This document shows, piece by piece, positions 12,801-25,800 of a DNA stretch of 64,000 bases. The notes under the pieces were generated by a model. That model was not told where the DNA came from, searched no databases, and was given only the letters and a program-made list of their open reading frames with translations. A program made the translations under genes and the position numbers. Location of the stretch: the NCBI GenBank assembly GCA_944472135.2, contig OX235264.1, positions 86,686,319 to 86,750,318 of the forward strand, written 5' to 3'. This stretch comes from Trichobilharzia regenti. Lineage: Eukaryota; Platyhelminthes; Trematoda; Strigeidida; Schistosomatidae. Positions within the stretch are counted from its first letter, which is position 1; each line of letters starts with the position of its first letter.

Positions 12801-15800
12801 AAGCAGTTTCACTAAATTTGTTTACTGAACACAATGATGAAGACTGTATAGAAATACATGGACCATTAGATCGGGTCGCAGTGGCTTAGTGGTCTACGAG
12901 CTTGCCTTGTAACCAGAATATCCTGGGTTCGAAATTCACTGGTAGCGTACTATTGAAGAGTCCCAAACTGGAACGAAGTAGCTCTCCAGCACTACCAGGT
13001 TTTACAATGGTCATCTAACCGATATCAGTTCATGATGAAATCCTGAAATACATAATACACTAGCTTAGTTAGTTCAGTCATCCTGGTTACTTAATTCATT
13101 CTGCACTCTATGCGAAACCAAGTTTCTATAATCGCTGTAGCGGTAAATAATTCCCAAAAGTTATCAATCGACAGCAATTATCATTTGGAAACTACTTCAA
13201 CAATATGCAGCGCAGTGACCCAAATCTTTACCAACCTCATTCAACAGCCATGTGACAATGGCACACGTCAGATGGTCTACAACGGAAAACTCTATGAAGC
13301 CTTTGAAGTGAAGAGAGGAGTTACACAAGGCTGCCTACTATCACTGATAATATTCCTAAATGTCATGGACTGGATTATGAGGAAGGCTGTAGGGAGTCAG
13401 ATTACAGGAATACATTAGACTGATAAGAAGACTCTTGAAGATCTGGATTTAGCGGACGATTTACGCCTTGTGTCGCATAAAGTCGCACATATCTATAGGC
13501 GAAAACCAACAAGTTGGCGGAAAAGGCAGGAGTTCAAGTGAGCATATATCGAAGACGGAGGTGATGAAGGTAAACAACCAACCAACCAATAACAACAACA
13601 AACAGCACCATCTAGGCACCATCGCTTCAACTACAGGAGGTATGGATTGAGGATGTCAAAGGCCGGATAAGAATAGCAAGACAGACATTCATCACTCTGT
13701 TATCAGTATGAAGAACCGTTTCACTCAACATAAAGCACAAGACTAGAATTTTCAACACTAATATCAAATCAGTCCTTCTATATAGTTCAGAGGATTGACG
13801 TATCACCCAAAAGCATTTCCAAACAGGCTACTGAACGCTTATCAACACCTACCTTTTCGGGCTCAATAATGAAGACCAGATGGCCAGCCAAAAGGAATTG
13901 TCAACAAGGAACTCTGAGAAGGAACTGATCAAAAACCTGCTGCTCAACAAATATGCCGAAGAAAGTGGATATGAATCGGACACACGCTGATGAGACCGTT
14001 GAATGACATCACGCGGAATGCATGCCATCGCTCAAGTGGAATCTCAATGGGAAACGACGAGTGAGGAGTCTGAGGGTGACATGGAGGACATCGTGTGAGG
14101 AGGAGATGAGTCTATGGACAATCGTTGGGTCAGAGAATAGGACAAAGTGGAGATGTACTATTGAAGCCTTATGTTTCACTCGGAACCCAAGGGAACGATA
14201 ATAATAATGATAATAATAACTCGTCATCCAATGTGAGTCGATGTTTCAGTGGTAGAGTATTCACCGATCAAGAACGTGGTCCTAGATTCTATTCCCGGCT
14301 GATGAAGAAAAGGTTGGACATGAGGCTTATTCTGTAAGAAAACACCACTATTACTGAAATCTTAAACTTGAAGCCCTATTTTCCACTCGGAAGGCAAAAG
14401 GATTAAGGCTAAGATATAATTGGGCACTGGATCTTCACTGTTTAAGTCGAATGAATAAGCTGCAAGTATGCCGTCAATTATCCAATCCATTCGGCATGCT
14501 GTTGTGCTACAACCAGTCGTTTGTGCCCCCTCTTTAGCTAGTTGAGCAATCATCACAGCTCTAAACCTCTGATCCCAAAATGTATCTCGTATTTTTGGAC
14601 AGTCAATGTATTGTTCGATTTTTCTCTCTGGTCTAAGTAAACCAAATACTTTTGGAGTTGGAGGATAAACACCTGAACTTCAATTCAGGGTGTATATTTG
14701 TGCAACTATCGATATTCTTCAGCTTCTAAAACACTATCAATTTGTAAAGAGGTTTCTTGTAGAAAAACATTTACTTTGCATTGACTTTACATATTGCTAT
14801 AAGGAAGTTCAGTGTTAGCATCAAATGAAAGCGCAACACTAAAACACACATTAGTATCGTAGCGCGCTTCGCTTAATTGACTATATTTCATATCTAATCA
14901 ATAGATTTTTGTCAATACACTCAGGAATAGACAGTTAATTAATTCGCTTACTATCTGGAGGTTGATTTGTATAGTCTCGTTGTTATCATTAACTGAAGAT
15001 GAAAAACAGAATACTACGACGATGTAACAACAGTGTTCCACACACACACACACACATTGACACATTTGTAGGCAGACATAAAAGTATTCATTTTTCCTTC
15101 TTTCTCGCCAGTTATCTTTTTTATTATTTAATATCATAATAAAGATACTGTTGATGCACTACTACTACTACTACTACTTTGAACACTCACTACTTTTAGT
15201 ATTATAAGTACTGAGAGTTTCTCTTCCAGACGGTATGTTCTTCTATTTATGTATGCGTAAAAATAAAATTTTCTGTTAAATAAGCAAAAAGTCAAGAAAA
15301 GTGAACACAGAAAAAAAAAGCCTTCACAGTTATTATAGATGAAAGTATGTACGTGTGTATAGGTGAACTGAAGTAATTGGAATACGTATAAAAAGGTTAG
15401 ACAGATTATGTCGCCTTTTTCACACTTCACTCTACAGATTTTCACTACTTCTTGTTTTACCATCTTACGATTAAACTTGAACATATGATGATTGACATTT
15501 ACCATATTATAGAGTAAGCAGAATTCATGTACAATTCATCTCAGGATGATAAGCTGTGTTTCATTTAACAATGAAAGTCAGTAAGGATGGCTGTAGAATT
15601 GTACAAAACAAGAAGACTAGGGTGTTTTTTTGGACTATTTTGATTGTTCTGTTTGAAGATGAATAGAGAGAAGGAGACGACAGTAAAGAAGATTAGAATG
15701 GAGAGCATACATAAAGTGTCAATCACTGAGATTTTATAAAAATCAATTTTTATAAAACGAATATCATTCAATTTCATTTCACATACATGAAGAAGTGCGA

Positions 15801-18800
15801 AGCTACAAGCTAGTGTGGCAACTTATTATAATTTCTTTTTATTCCTCTCGTTCTCAGTGGAACATAGGACTTCAAGCTAGAGCTTTGAAGTCTCAGTAGT
15901 AGTCAGTTTATGGATGGCAACTAGAAGTGGAATCAAGGATCACATTTCGTCCTATTCGGGACTCGTCACTGGATGCACCTGTATTCCCCAGTGAGTGATG
16001 GTGTTCGCACCGAGGCTCGAACCCAGTGCCCGTGGCTTCAAACATCAAAAGAGTTATCCACTAGACCACTTGGGCCATGAGATCCACGTATTGTGCAACA
16101 GGTCTTATTAATTATTGAATTCAATTTAGATTTTTCCGTCGATTAATTGGACTGAAGTGCTCAGTTTCAGGTTGACATGTCGGCTCCTTATGCAGATGTT
16201 TCGACGATTTCTGGGGTCATGTAACTTAGTAGCAGTAGTTTTATTTTTACAGGGTGGGGTTGTTAGCCTCACCTCCAACCTTTTCTCTCTATCCGCCTTA
16301 CCCCCCCCTGTGCGTCGCTGGCACAGTGGTTAGGACTCTCGCCGACCATGCACATGGTCCGGGGTTCGAGCCCACGCCGACGCACACCTGGTATCTATGG
16401 TCGGCCTGCGAAATCTGGGCTACCGATATTCATGCTGAAAATTCCATACTTGTACAAAATACAGTGTGGAATCAAGCTGTAATCAAAAATTAAAAAAAAT
16501 AAAATAAAAACCTTTTCTCTCTATCCGCCTTACCCCCACCAGGTTAGGAGTTTGTTGGCCGAGGGTCAAACCTCAGATCACTTGCATGGTTGGCCACCCG
16601 TCCTACAACTCAACCACCAGACGGACAGTGGTGAGGTTTTTACGCTTTTAAATATAATGACAGGATAATGACTCAAAGTGAAATGGCGTAAGAATCTCTA
16701 TTGCTGAATAACGATGTGCAGTTGCTTTTTGCCGCTTGTTTGCAGCAATTGAGCTCAACAGATTTTCACCCCTATAAGTTTAGTTAATGAAATCACGTTT
16801 TTTTTAAAAAAAAGGAAGATTAGATGTTCTCAACACTAATCTGTTTTTTTAGACATAAAAAAATTGACTTCTCATAGTTAGACATTAGAAAAAAAAACAA
16901 CTGAACATTTTAATCCATGTATAACTAACTACTATGCAGACTAGACAACACAATAAGCTATAGATACTGACTGAGGATTACTCAGTCGCCCAAACACAGA
17001 AACTGAAGTTAATTTGTACTGCATAGTTGTTTGCTTAATATCTCAGAGCTTAAGAGAGTTTAGTAGTTTATTTATTGTTGTTGTTATTATTATTATGATA
17101 ATTATCAACAACGTGAAGGATACGCAGGCATGCATTATTCCCATCCATTGAACATTGATTTGTTTTCAAGTAAATAAGAATCAAATGGGAGATGTTTTGA
17201 AAGACAGACCGAGAGAGGACGAGAGAGAGATAGCAAAGTCTCAAAAATCAAAACGTAAAAGAAAACAAGAAGTGATATGTTCACAGATGTGTTGTAGGCG
17301 TACACGTGTATGTATGCAAACATATTATATGCAACAAAGAACATAAATAAATTTTGGCAGATATCAGAAATGAAAAAAAAAACGAAACAGAAAATTGTTG
17401 ATTGAATGATCGAATAGTTTTTGAAGATATCTAATAAAACAAAATACTAACTACTTGGAGGAAATGGTATACAACAGCTGAGGAGAGCAAAAGACAGCCG
17501 TAGAAAAAATGAAAAGTATGACTTTTATGGCTCACAGGGAAGAAGATCAGTGTGTTTGGTGTTTCACAATTACAACAATATGAGCTGACTAATGATGGAT
17601 GCAGCTATGCACCGTCGGTGGCGCAGAGGAAGAACGCTCGCCCACCATACACACACACACGTGGTTCGCGCTTCGATTCACGGTCAACGCATTCTCAAAC
17701 CTCATTCAGTTGGTAATAATCCCGACAAAAAGAGAATGTTCGTCTAGTAACCCCACTCCGCCAAAATAAAAATCACTGCTACCGAAATTTCGGAGCTCTA
17801 GCTTGAAGCCGCACTAGGAACGAAAAGTAATAAAATAATAATGAGTAGTCAGATCGGTTGGTTGAATGGGTAGTGCAGATCTGTGTAGAATAGTTTTCCA
17901 TCTGTCGCTGCTTTAATTTTTACAACAACGGTGGAATACACACATATATACTTTTGGCGGGGAAAATGAACAACATAGTATTGAAGACACAATTATCAAC
18001 ACCATAACTTTTCCATCTGAGATGCAATTGGGGAAAGGACACATTTATTCTTATCTCAAGTTCTGTATATTGAATCAATCAAATAACTTAAAGAAGTATT
18101 CTGCATACTGTGTATACATGTAGAAGTATGACTTTGTTAGGAAAGATTAATTTTCCCTATGTTAACTAACTTTAATTTGTTATTTCTATTTGCTATGACT
18201 GCACATCAGCATACAACAAACGCGATAATGGACAATACATTCATTCAAAAGTTCGTGAGAAAGCGAGAAAAGAAGTCTATCTATCTATATAGTAGTATAT
18301 TTATGATTCATAGTTAACGACGTTTATGTCGCCATTGTAGTCGTATTAATTATTTGTTAATTAAAGCACATAAATCATCGGTCAACACAGTTAATGTTAA
18401 GAAAACAGATTTTTGTTTAATTAAAAAAAATAGAGTTAAAGAGGAGAAAATGAAGGAATGACAAAGGACACCACCAGAATTTTAACAGATTATCTTAATT
18501 TCTCATGCAAATAGAAATAACCAATTAAAAAGACTTTTAATCGATTGAAATGAAATGTAAAACCAGTGGTGGTTACAACTCAGTTGGCTTTAAATTGAAA
18601 CGTAAACATAAGAATAATGATAATAATAACGGTTTTAGCTATGTGTTTGTTTACAGGGATTCTACTGATTTCAAGTTAGATCACCAAGTGACTTCAGCTA
18701 GAGAACCAGAGTGAAAACTAAGGAGTACTAGACAGCTGTTCCGTCCTGGTTTGGAACTCTTCGCTAGGACACCTGAAAGTTTTGCATTCAATCACCGGTG

Positions 18801-19752
18801 ATATCATGAGTACTCACTACCAAAAAAGTCCCGAATTATTATTGTTATCATTAGTATTGTCATTCATACCGGTTCAATAGTGACATGGTAAACTAATATT
18901 AAAATCATAACTTTAGGACATAGGCGACTAAGGCAGAATACTCTTAGTCAAATCAAAATATTCCTATTGGAAAACATGCCATCTTGTTGGACAATTCCAG
19001 GATAAGTTGGCCTACTCTATATTTGTAACGACAGAAGACAATGGCCAGGTAAAACAGATCGTTTATTGAGAAAATCAACAGATATTTATAGATTTCCACG
19101 TACATTATTATTTGTTATTATTAGCAGAGAAGCAACGTCTTCTGATTGATTGTTTTCTTGCTGAAGGTTATTCTGTCATCTTTGTGGCTGTTTCTTAGAT
19201 TGTCGGACTACATATCTGCGAATCGTTAAGTCTGCTGTGATTGGTTGGTGAGTTCCTGAAGGTTAAGCTTTGTTATTATTTTTTTCTCATGACCCCGATT
19301 CAGGACGTAAACATCGGCGTAAATTGTTGTCTACAATTTTGGCTAGCAGACAGCTACCACAAAATATTCATACACTATTTTACATGCACGAAAATTATGG
19401 ATAAACATCTTCCTATCGAATCAATAATTGTCCTCACAGTAGCAGGGCAAGCTCATATTTTTATATTGATATAGTTCAAAGAAGTATAAAGTACAGTAGA
19501 TGCATAGAACATTATTTTTCTGTGCATAATAAGCATATTTCATATCGGTTTAGTGTCATTATTTACACTGAAATCGACTCTTTTTCCTTGTAAAATGACA
19601 ATTCTTATATATTGATATGTAACATTAATTTGCTTCCTAAGATTTCTAAAGGACACGCTGATTTCCAGATCATAACCAAGTGGTTAAAAGCAAAATCTCT
19701 GAGTCAAACACCCACCAAATAAACCACGTAAAGGAACCCGATATGATTTAAT

Positions 19753-19820
<68 letters not shown>

Positions 19821-22800
19821 TATTGTCAGTCATGCATTCTGTGACAATCAGTTTATTCATATGAATTTATACGGAATGTCATTAGCGTGAAATCGTGACT
19901 ACAATAATGACTGACATACCAACGTAGAACTCTGGACAGAGGTATACCGGCTTAAGTTGATGCATTTAAGTAGTACAGATGAAATAAGAGAATGGACAAA
20001 CAGGGACATAAGGTGGAGAATAATCAAATGAAGATTGGTGACAACATTCACACACTGGGGAAGGTCCACGTGTACCATTTAACAGGAATTCTGAAGCACT
20101 TTACACATATCACTTTTATCTCGAAGGTTATTATTTTTTATATTTTAGATAACGTCGAATTCCACAAAAAATAAGTTTAGATGGAGCAAATAGATTATGG
20201 ATTGGAGAACATTTCAAAAATGTTTCATTTTTAACATTTAGAGATTTCATAATTTTTTTTATTGGCTATTCTGCGCTAAATTAGGCTAGCAAAAGAGATT
20301 CCTGTGTAGTACAGAGAGATAAGGATTGGAAGCGAAAAAAATCTAAGTCATCAAAAAATACATACGAAAAGAATTTTAAGCTAGAAGCTTATCGTAATCC
20401 AGGTTACCCTTTTAACTTCAGACGATATCTACCAACCTAGACATTCTCAGATTGTCTAATCAACTGAGAGGAACCGGAGAATGAAAAGCAAAAGTGTATT
20501 GCCTAGACTGTGAATTTACATATTATTATTTTTTTTACCTTCCGAGTGGAACATGTGGCTTCAAGCTAGAAAGCTTTGAAGTTCCGGTAGCAGTGGTGTT
20601 TTTTTTTTATTTTTACACGGTAGGGTTACTGGAGCCGTGCCCAACCTCCTCTCTTTACCGGCCTTACTACCGGGTAACAAGGCTTAGGAGTGCGTCGGCC
20701 GGGAACCGAATCCCGGACCACATGAGTGGTTGGCGAGCATTCTACTTCGTTGCCTAGATAACCTGAGTGGAGGTAAAAACAGCTGTGGAAGAAAGACAAT
20801 AATAAAACTACATCAAAGTGTTTCATAAAAAGCAAGAAAGTTAGTCATAGAAGTAAAAAAAACCTCCCTCAAAAGGACTATGGAGTCCTTAACTATCACC
20901 GTGAGTTAATCAGACTGTCCAACTGAAGTCCTTTAAGTATTAAGCATGAGTAGTCGGAGACAACAGATGATACAACTTGAGAGTTGTAGCAGTGGTGTGA
21001 TTACACTTACTGTTCATCTTTTTTGAAACATTAAACCTGACTTACTTAATGTCAACTGTTCACTGTTTATTGTAATGTCTCATTTCTCTACTTCAAATGG
21101 AATCGACTAGGGATTCTGATGTAAACGTCAACTCTATAGTGGTATTAGTTTAAATTAGGAGGGTAATTATCTTAGCTGAAAATAATACATTAATTGTAAT
21201 GCATATGCATAATATGGTAAACAGAGAAACGGTCTATTGTAATTAACAAACTATAACAAAACAATGTGTACGTGGTGATGAAATTATCAGTTAAGAGTAA
21301 ATAATATGGTGTGATGGTATGCGAAAATAATAAACGCTCATATGACTTAATACTGTTTGATAAAATCAGGTAACAGGTTGTTTAATCAATGACAATATTA
21401 ATACTAGTTATATTAACCATAGAAATTATATACCTTTTAATGTTAAATATTAGTACAAAATATGTTCACTTTGGCATAACGCATCCTGGTGTCTAGTTAT
21501 TCAGTAAAAGAAGTGGATCAGTATTGCAAACGCTAAATCGTCTTTTACAGATTCACAGATTCATAGTTTGATCAAATCTGGGAGCAGCTATGGTACCAAT
21601 GGTTGGTGTATTAAGCGTCGCAGGTTCGAACCCTAATCCATCTACTTAAATCTGAACAGGTAGATGAATAAAGGCAATGACACGTTGGTAAAGAACTGAA
21701 GGACTCTTCTAGAAGTCGTTAAGATAATCCATGCGACAGATGCTGACACAATTGGTTATTAACAGTTTATTTGTAGTGATTTGATTTGTTTCAAGTTTGA
21801 TCACGGATTGATATCATCGCTAGTGACAGGCTGCAAGACGAAGTTGCCTGGACTTCTAGTAGGAAGTCGTAACCAGTGGGGTCCATCCGGTCGGGAGTGA
21901 GGACAAACACTCGCCAGCGATGACATTAGCTGGTGCCAGTCGGAATAAAAAAATACACTTTAGTAATAAATTCAGCAGGTATGAGCAAATCTTTGCACTA
22001 GGTATTGAGACACGCCTAAAGTATGATGGTTAGTGATATTGTTAGATTGCACCAACCTCCGTCAGCGAAGCGATATTCGAAGTCATTACTCACTGACTGA
22101 ATATCAATTACCCAAATTATAGGTCTACAGTTGTACACAATGACAAATAGTCTTAATTTAGTAGAAACGTTTAAAGTTTAACTTTGAAATACAAAGTACG
22201 AATTTGTACTTTTGATGATGAATGCATTCCTTATTTAACCTCATATTGATGATAGACAAATTAAATCTAAACTAAAGAACAATAAATCAATAGGACAGGA
22301 AAAAAATATTGAACCTGGTTTTATTCCTAATGTGCGGACACGTGCCCACAGACTGAAGCACTTGTTTTTCAACCACTGAGTCCTAGGTTCGAATACTGCT
22401 CCACTTAATTTTAGCCAAAGCAACTGGGGAGCATCATCAGCCCCCTGACATACATAATAAGCTTTGGTTGGAGGCAATCAACCACAGGAAGCCTTGGACC
22501 TAGGTTTCGTGCCAGTTGGCACTCGTCAGCAAGGCGTATCTGCAACCTTGAAGGAACTCATATCCCTTGTGAGATTCGAACCCGCGTCACCCAGTGCTGC
22601 AGTCAGAGTTCCTTCAAGGTTGCAGATACGCCTTGCTGACGAGTGCCAACTAGCACGAAACCGAGGTCCAAGGCTTGCTGTGGCCGATTGCCTCCAACCA
22701 TTTAATACCATCAAATCAATGTGTACCATGATGGCGAGCTAGCTAGAATGGTGGTCACATTACAAACTGACTGACAGAATTCAGCCTACACCAATCAGAA

Positions 22801-25800
22801 GACTAGACGCATCACACTAGTTACTAGTGTCAAATCAAAATATATAATAAGCGTCGGTTATAGTCAGTTCTGGATAAGCCAGTTCGAACAAAAGATATTC
22901 TCAATGTTGAATACCATTTGAACGTTAAAGAAGTCAAGTAATTAAAGATAATTTTTTGAGAAAAACAAATTAACCAATGAGAAAAAACGCAGTTCGAAGA
23001 AAAGAAAGTGTAACTCAACAAACACAGGCATATAAATGCCATTGGTAGTGAGTTTTAACAGTATTTATGGGTTGATTTTGCTATCAAGCTATCTAAACCC
23101 TGGGATATGGGATGGGGTTCGAATTCGTGACATACTGTTACTTGGACGATTATATCCCTTTTATGAAGTGGTACCATCTTTATCCAATGGTGATTAAGGC
23201 ATTTCAATTAACAGACCAAAATATACCAGCTTGATTTCATGAAAATTCACTAATATACGTTTAACTTTTGAACTTACCGCTTTCTTTAATCCATTACATT
23301 GAGCAAATATCAGTATCAGGGAATATTTTCTGATACAAGCGCAGCAAATGTAATGCAGTTCAAGAAAATAATACCAACAGTAATGTGTATGCCAAAAAGA
23401 AATTTTTCAGCCCTCAAAAAAATATAACTTGTCGTTAGACCACCATAGTAACGGACTAGGAGGCTACAATTAGCATAGTTATGCAATAAAGCCACTAGTT
23501 TTACTTTATGAAGACATACAAGACGATATATTTAATAGAATATATCATCAGATAACACCTTACGGGTCTTACTAAACTTAAACTAATATCTATAAATGCA
23601 AGTGATCTAGCTAAATTCCAAATACAAATTAAAAGCCAACACCACAACCAGCTATGCTTTAACTTAACGACACTTTCATTTGCCTACTATAAATTTGTAG
23701 AGATACGAAACATCATGCGCTATTATGACACCGATTATTTAATGTTACAATAATTGACAAGTGGGCAAAATTCGACTATAATTAAACCACAGAACACAAA
23801 CTTGCCTACAATACACACACACACACACGATAAGACAGAGTTTATCATTTTCAATTCATTACATATTAATAGATAAATAAAAATGAAATTTATCATCTAG
23901 TGTAGTTACATGCTCGACGGTAGCAAGCAGTGAAGTGTTTTGCTAGAAGAACACACAGCAAGGGGTATGGAGCTAGTGGGTGCAGTATAATTCCTGACAT
24001 GAAGAGTAAAGTAAATTACTTCACCAAAAGTGAAATTATTTGAATAATGACAATTTAAAATTGCTTGCAATTCATTCCAAAACAAGACAGTTAAATTTTG
24101 ATTTACTTCTAATAATTTATCAGTAAATTTATAGTATTATTGTTGTTATTCATTAGATAATCTAAGATTGTTTTACGTTGATTTGTGTTTACCGCTGAAT
24201 GACTGTTTTCGGCCAAAATGCCTGGTCACTGTTTAATATATCCACTCCTAGTACCGCGTCTTTGACGATGTCTAAGGATTAGTGTGGAGTTTATTTTGAT
24301 TGATGGTTATCAGCAGTAGAAGAATCCAGGATGTGCATTTCGTCCTATATGAGCTCGTCATCTGGATGTACCTGCATTTCCAGTAAGTGATAATAAGAGT
24401 CAAACCTTGGACTTATTGTTTCCAGATCCAAAGGATAATACACGAGAACCACGAGAGTAACATCTTATGCAACGAATGTCAGCTATTACTAGTTATTAAT
24501 CATATTATAATAGTAATACCAATAATACCCGGCCGACAACTGTTACCTTGTCGTGGTGGTCGGGCTTGAATACCGCAGTGACCCAACAAGCTAAACTGGC
24601 TGGGACTCATGTCCCTGCAGGTCCTACCATGTCAGGAAGGTTGTTTGGATAGCGGTTAGACTAAAAGCAGTTACCATGGAGTACATGGGCTCCAGTGTCC
24701 AATCGGATCAAATGGCTTATGGACCCATATGGAACACCGGAAACCATGGGAATGCAGCTCCTGACGCCGCTCCGCTGCCTTGCGGATTAGACTCCAAGTC
24801 AAAGGCTCGGGAGGTGGTCGTTTAAGAGAACCACCTTCTTCGGCCTGGGCGCCCGGGCAGTATCTCAGCCTTCACACAACAAATGAAATTTAGTGTGGTG
24901 CATCTTTCTTGGTGCCATATTGTACCAAGCTTTTTTCTGCGTTTAAATAAATAAATAAATAAATAAAATACCAGTAATAAGTGATACCCGATGGCTTTCA
25001 TAGATAGTGCTATGGTGCATGAAACGAAGAGTGCAGGGTTCGAGTTTCAGTGGAAATGCAGTCACTCTCTGAGAATGCAAGTACATCCAGCTGAAGAGTT
25101 TACATAGGACGAGATACACAGCTTTAATTCAGCCAAATTAATTCGGAATAGTTTTTTTAGTTAACGGATAGGATGATGATAGAAACTGAAGAAAGAAATA
25201 TCAATTGTAACAGTGTCTACGTCTCCTTTCAAAATCAATCTCTATTCAAGTCTATGTAAAGGCAGTGTTAGTGTTATGTTTAAAAAAGGGGTAGTTACTC
25301 CAGGAGAGACTTGAAATTAGAAGGTATTTAAAAGCTTTTATATTCAGTTTTAGGATTTTTTTAAAAAAGCTTCATTTCTTTTTGGCGCACGAAACTAGGA
25401 GGACACTGAAGATTTCCTGTTAGCATATTATGCCTTCTATAATTAGACTACACATGATACCACTGTGTAGTCACTCGCCGACCATGCACATGGTCCGGGG
25501 TTCGATCCCCGGCCGACGCACTCCTTTACCTCGCCAAACCAGAAATAATGCTGGTAAAGAGGAAAGGTTGGGCATGAGGCCATCAACCCCATCCTGTAAA
25601 ATAAACACTGATACAGAAACTTCAAGCCACTAGCTTGAAGCCTCCCTATGTTCCACTGGGGAACGTGAAGGAAAAGAATAATAAGAATAATTAGACTAAC
25701 ACTTAATGATTGACATTTTAAGTTATAGTCGAAAAGTAGAATAAAATTTTGAGATATGTACTTACTTAATATATCTACTTTATGAGCATGTAGAAGTGAA

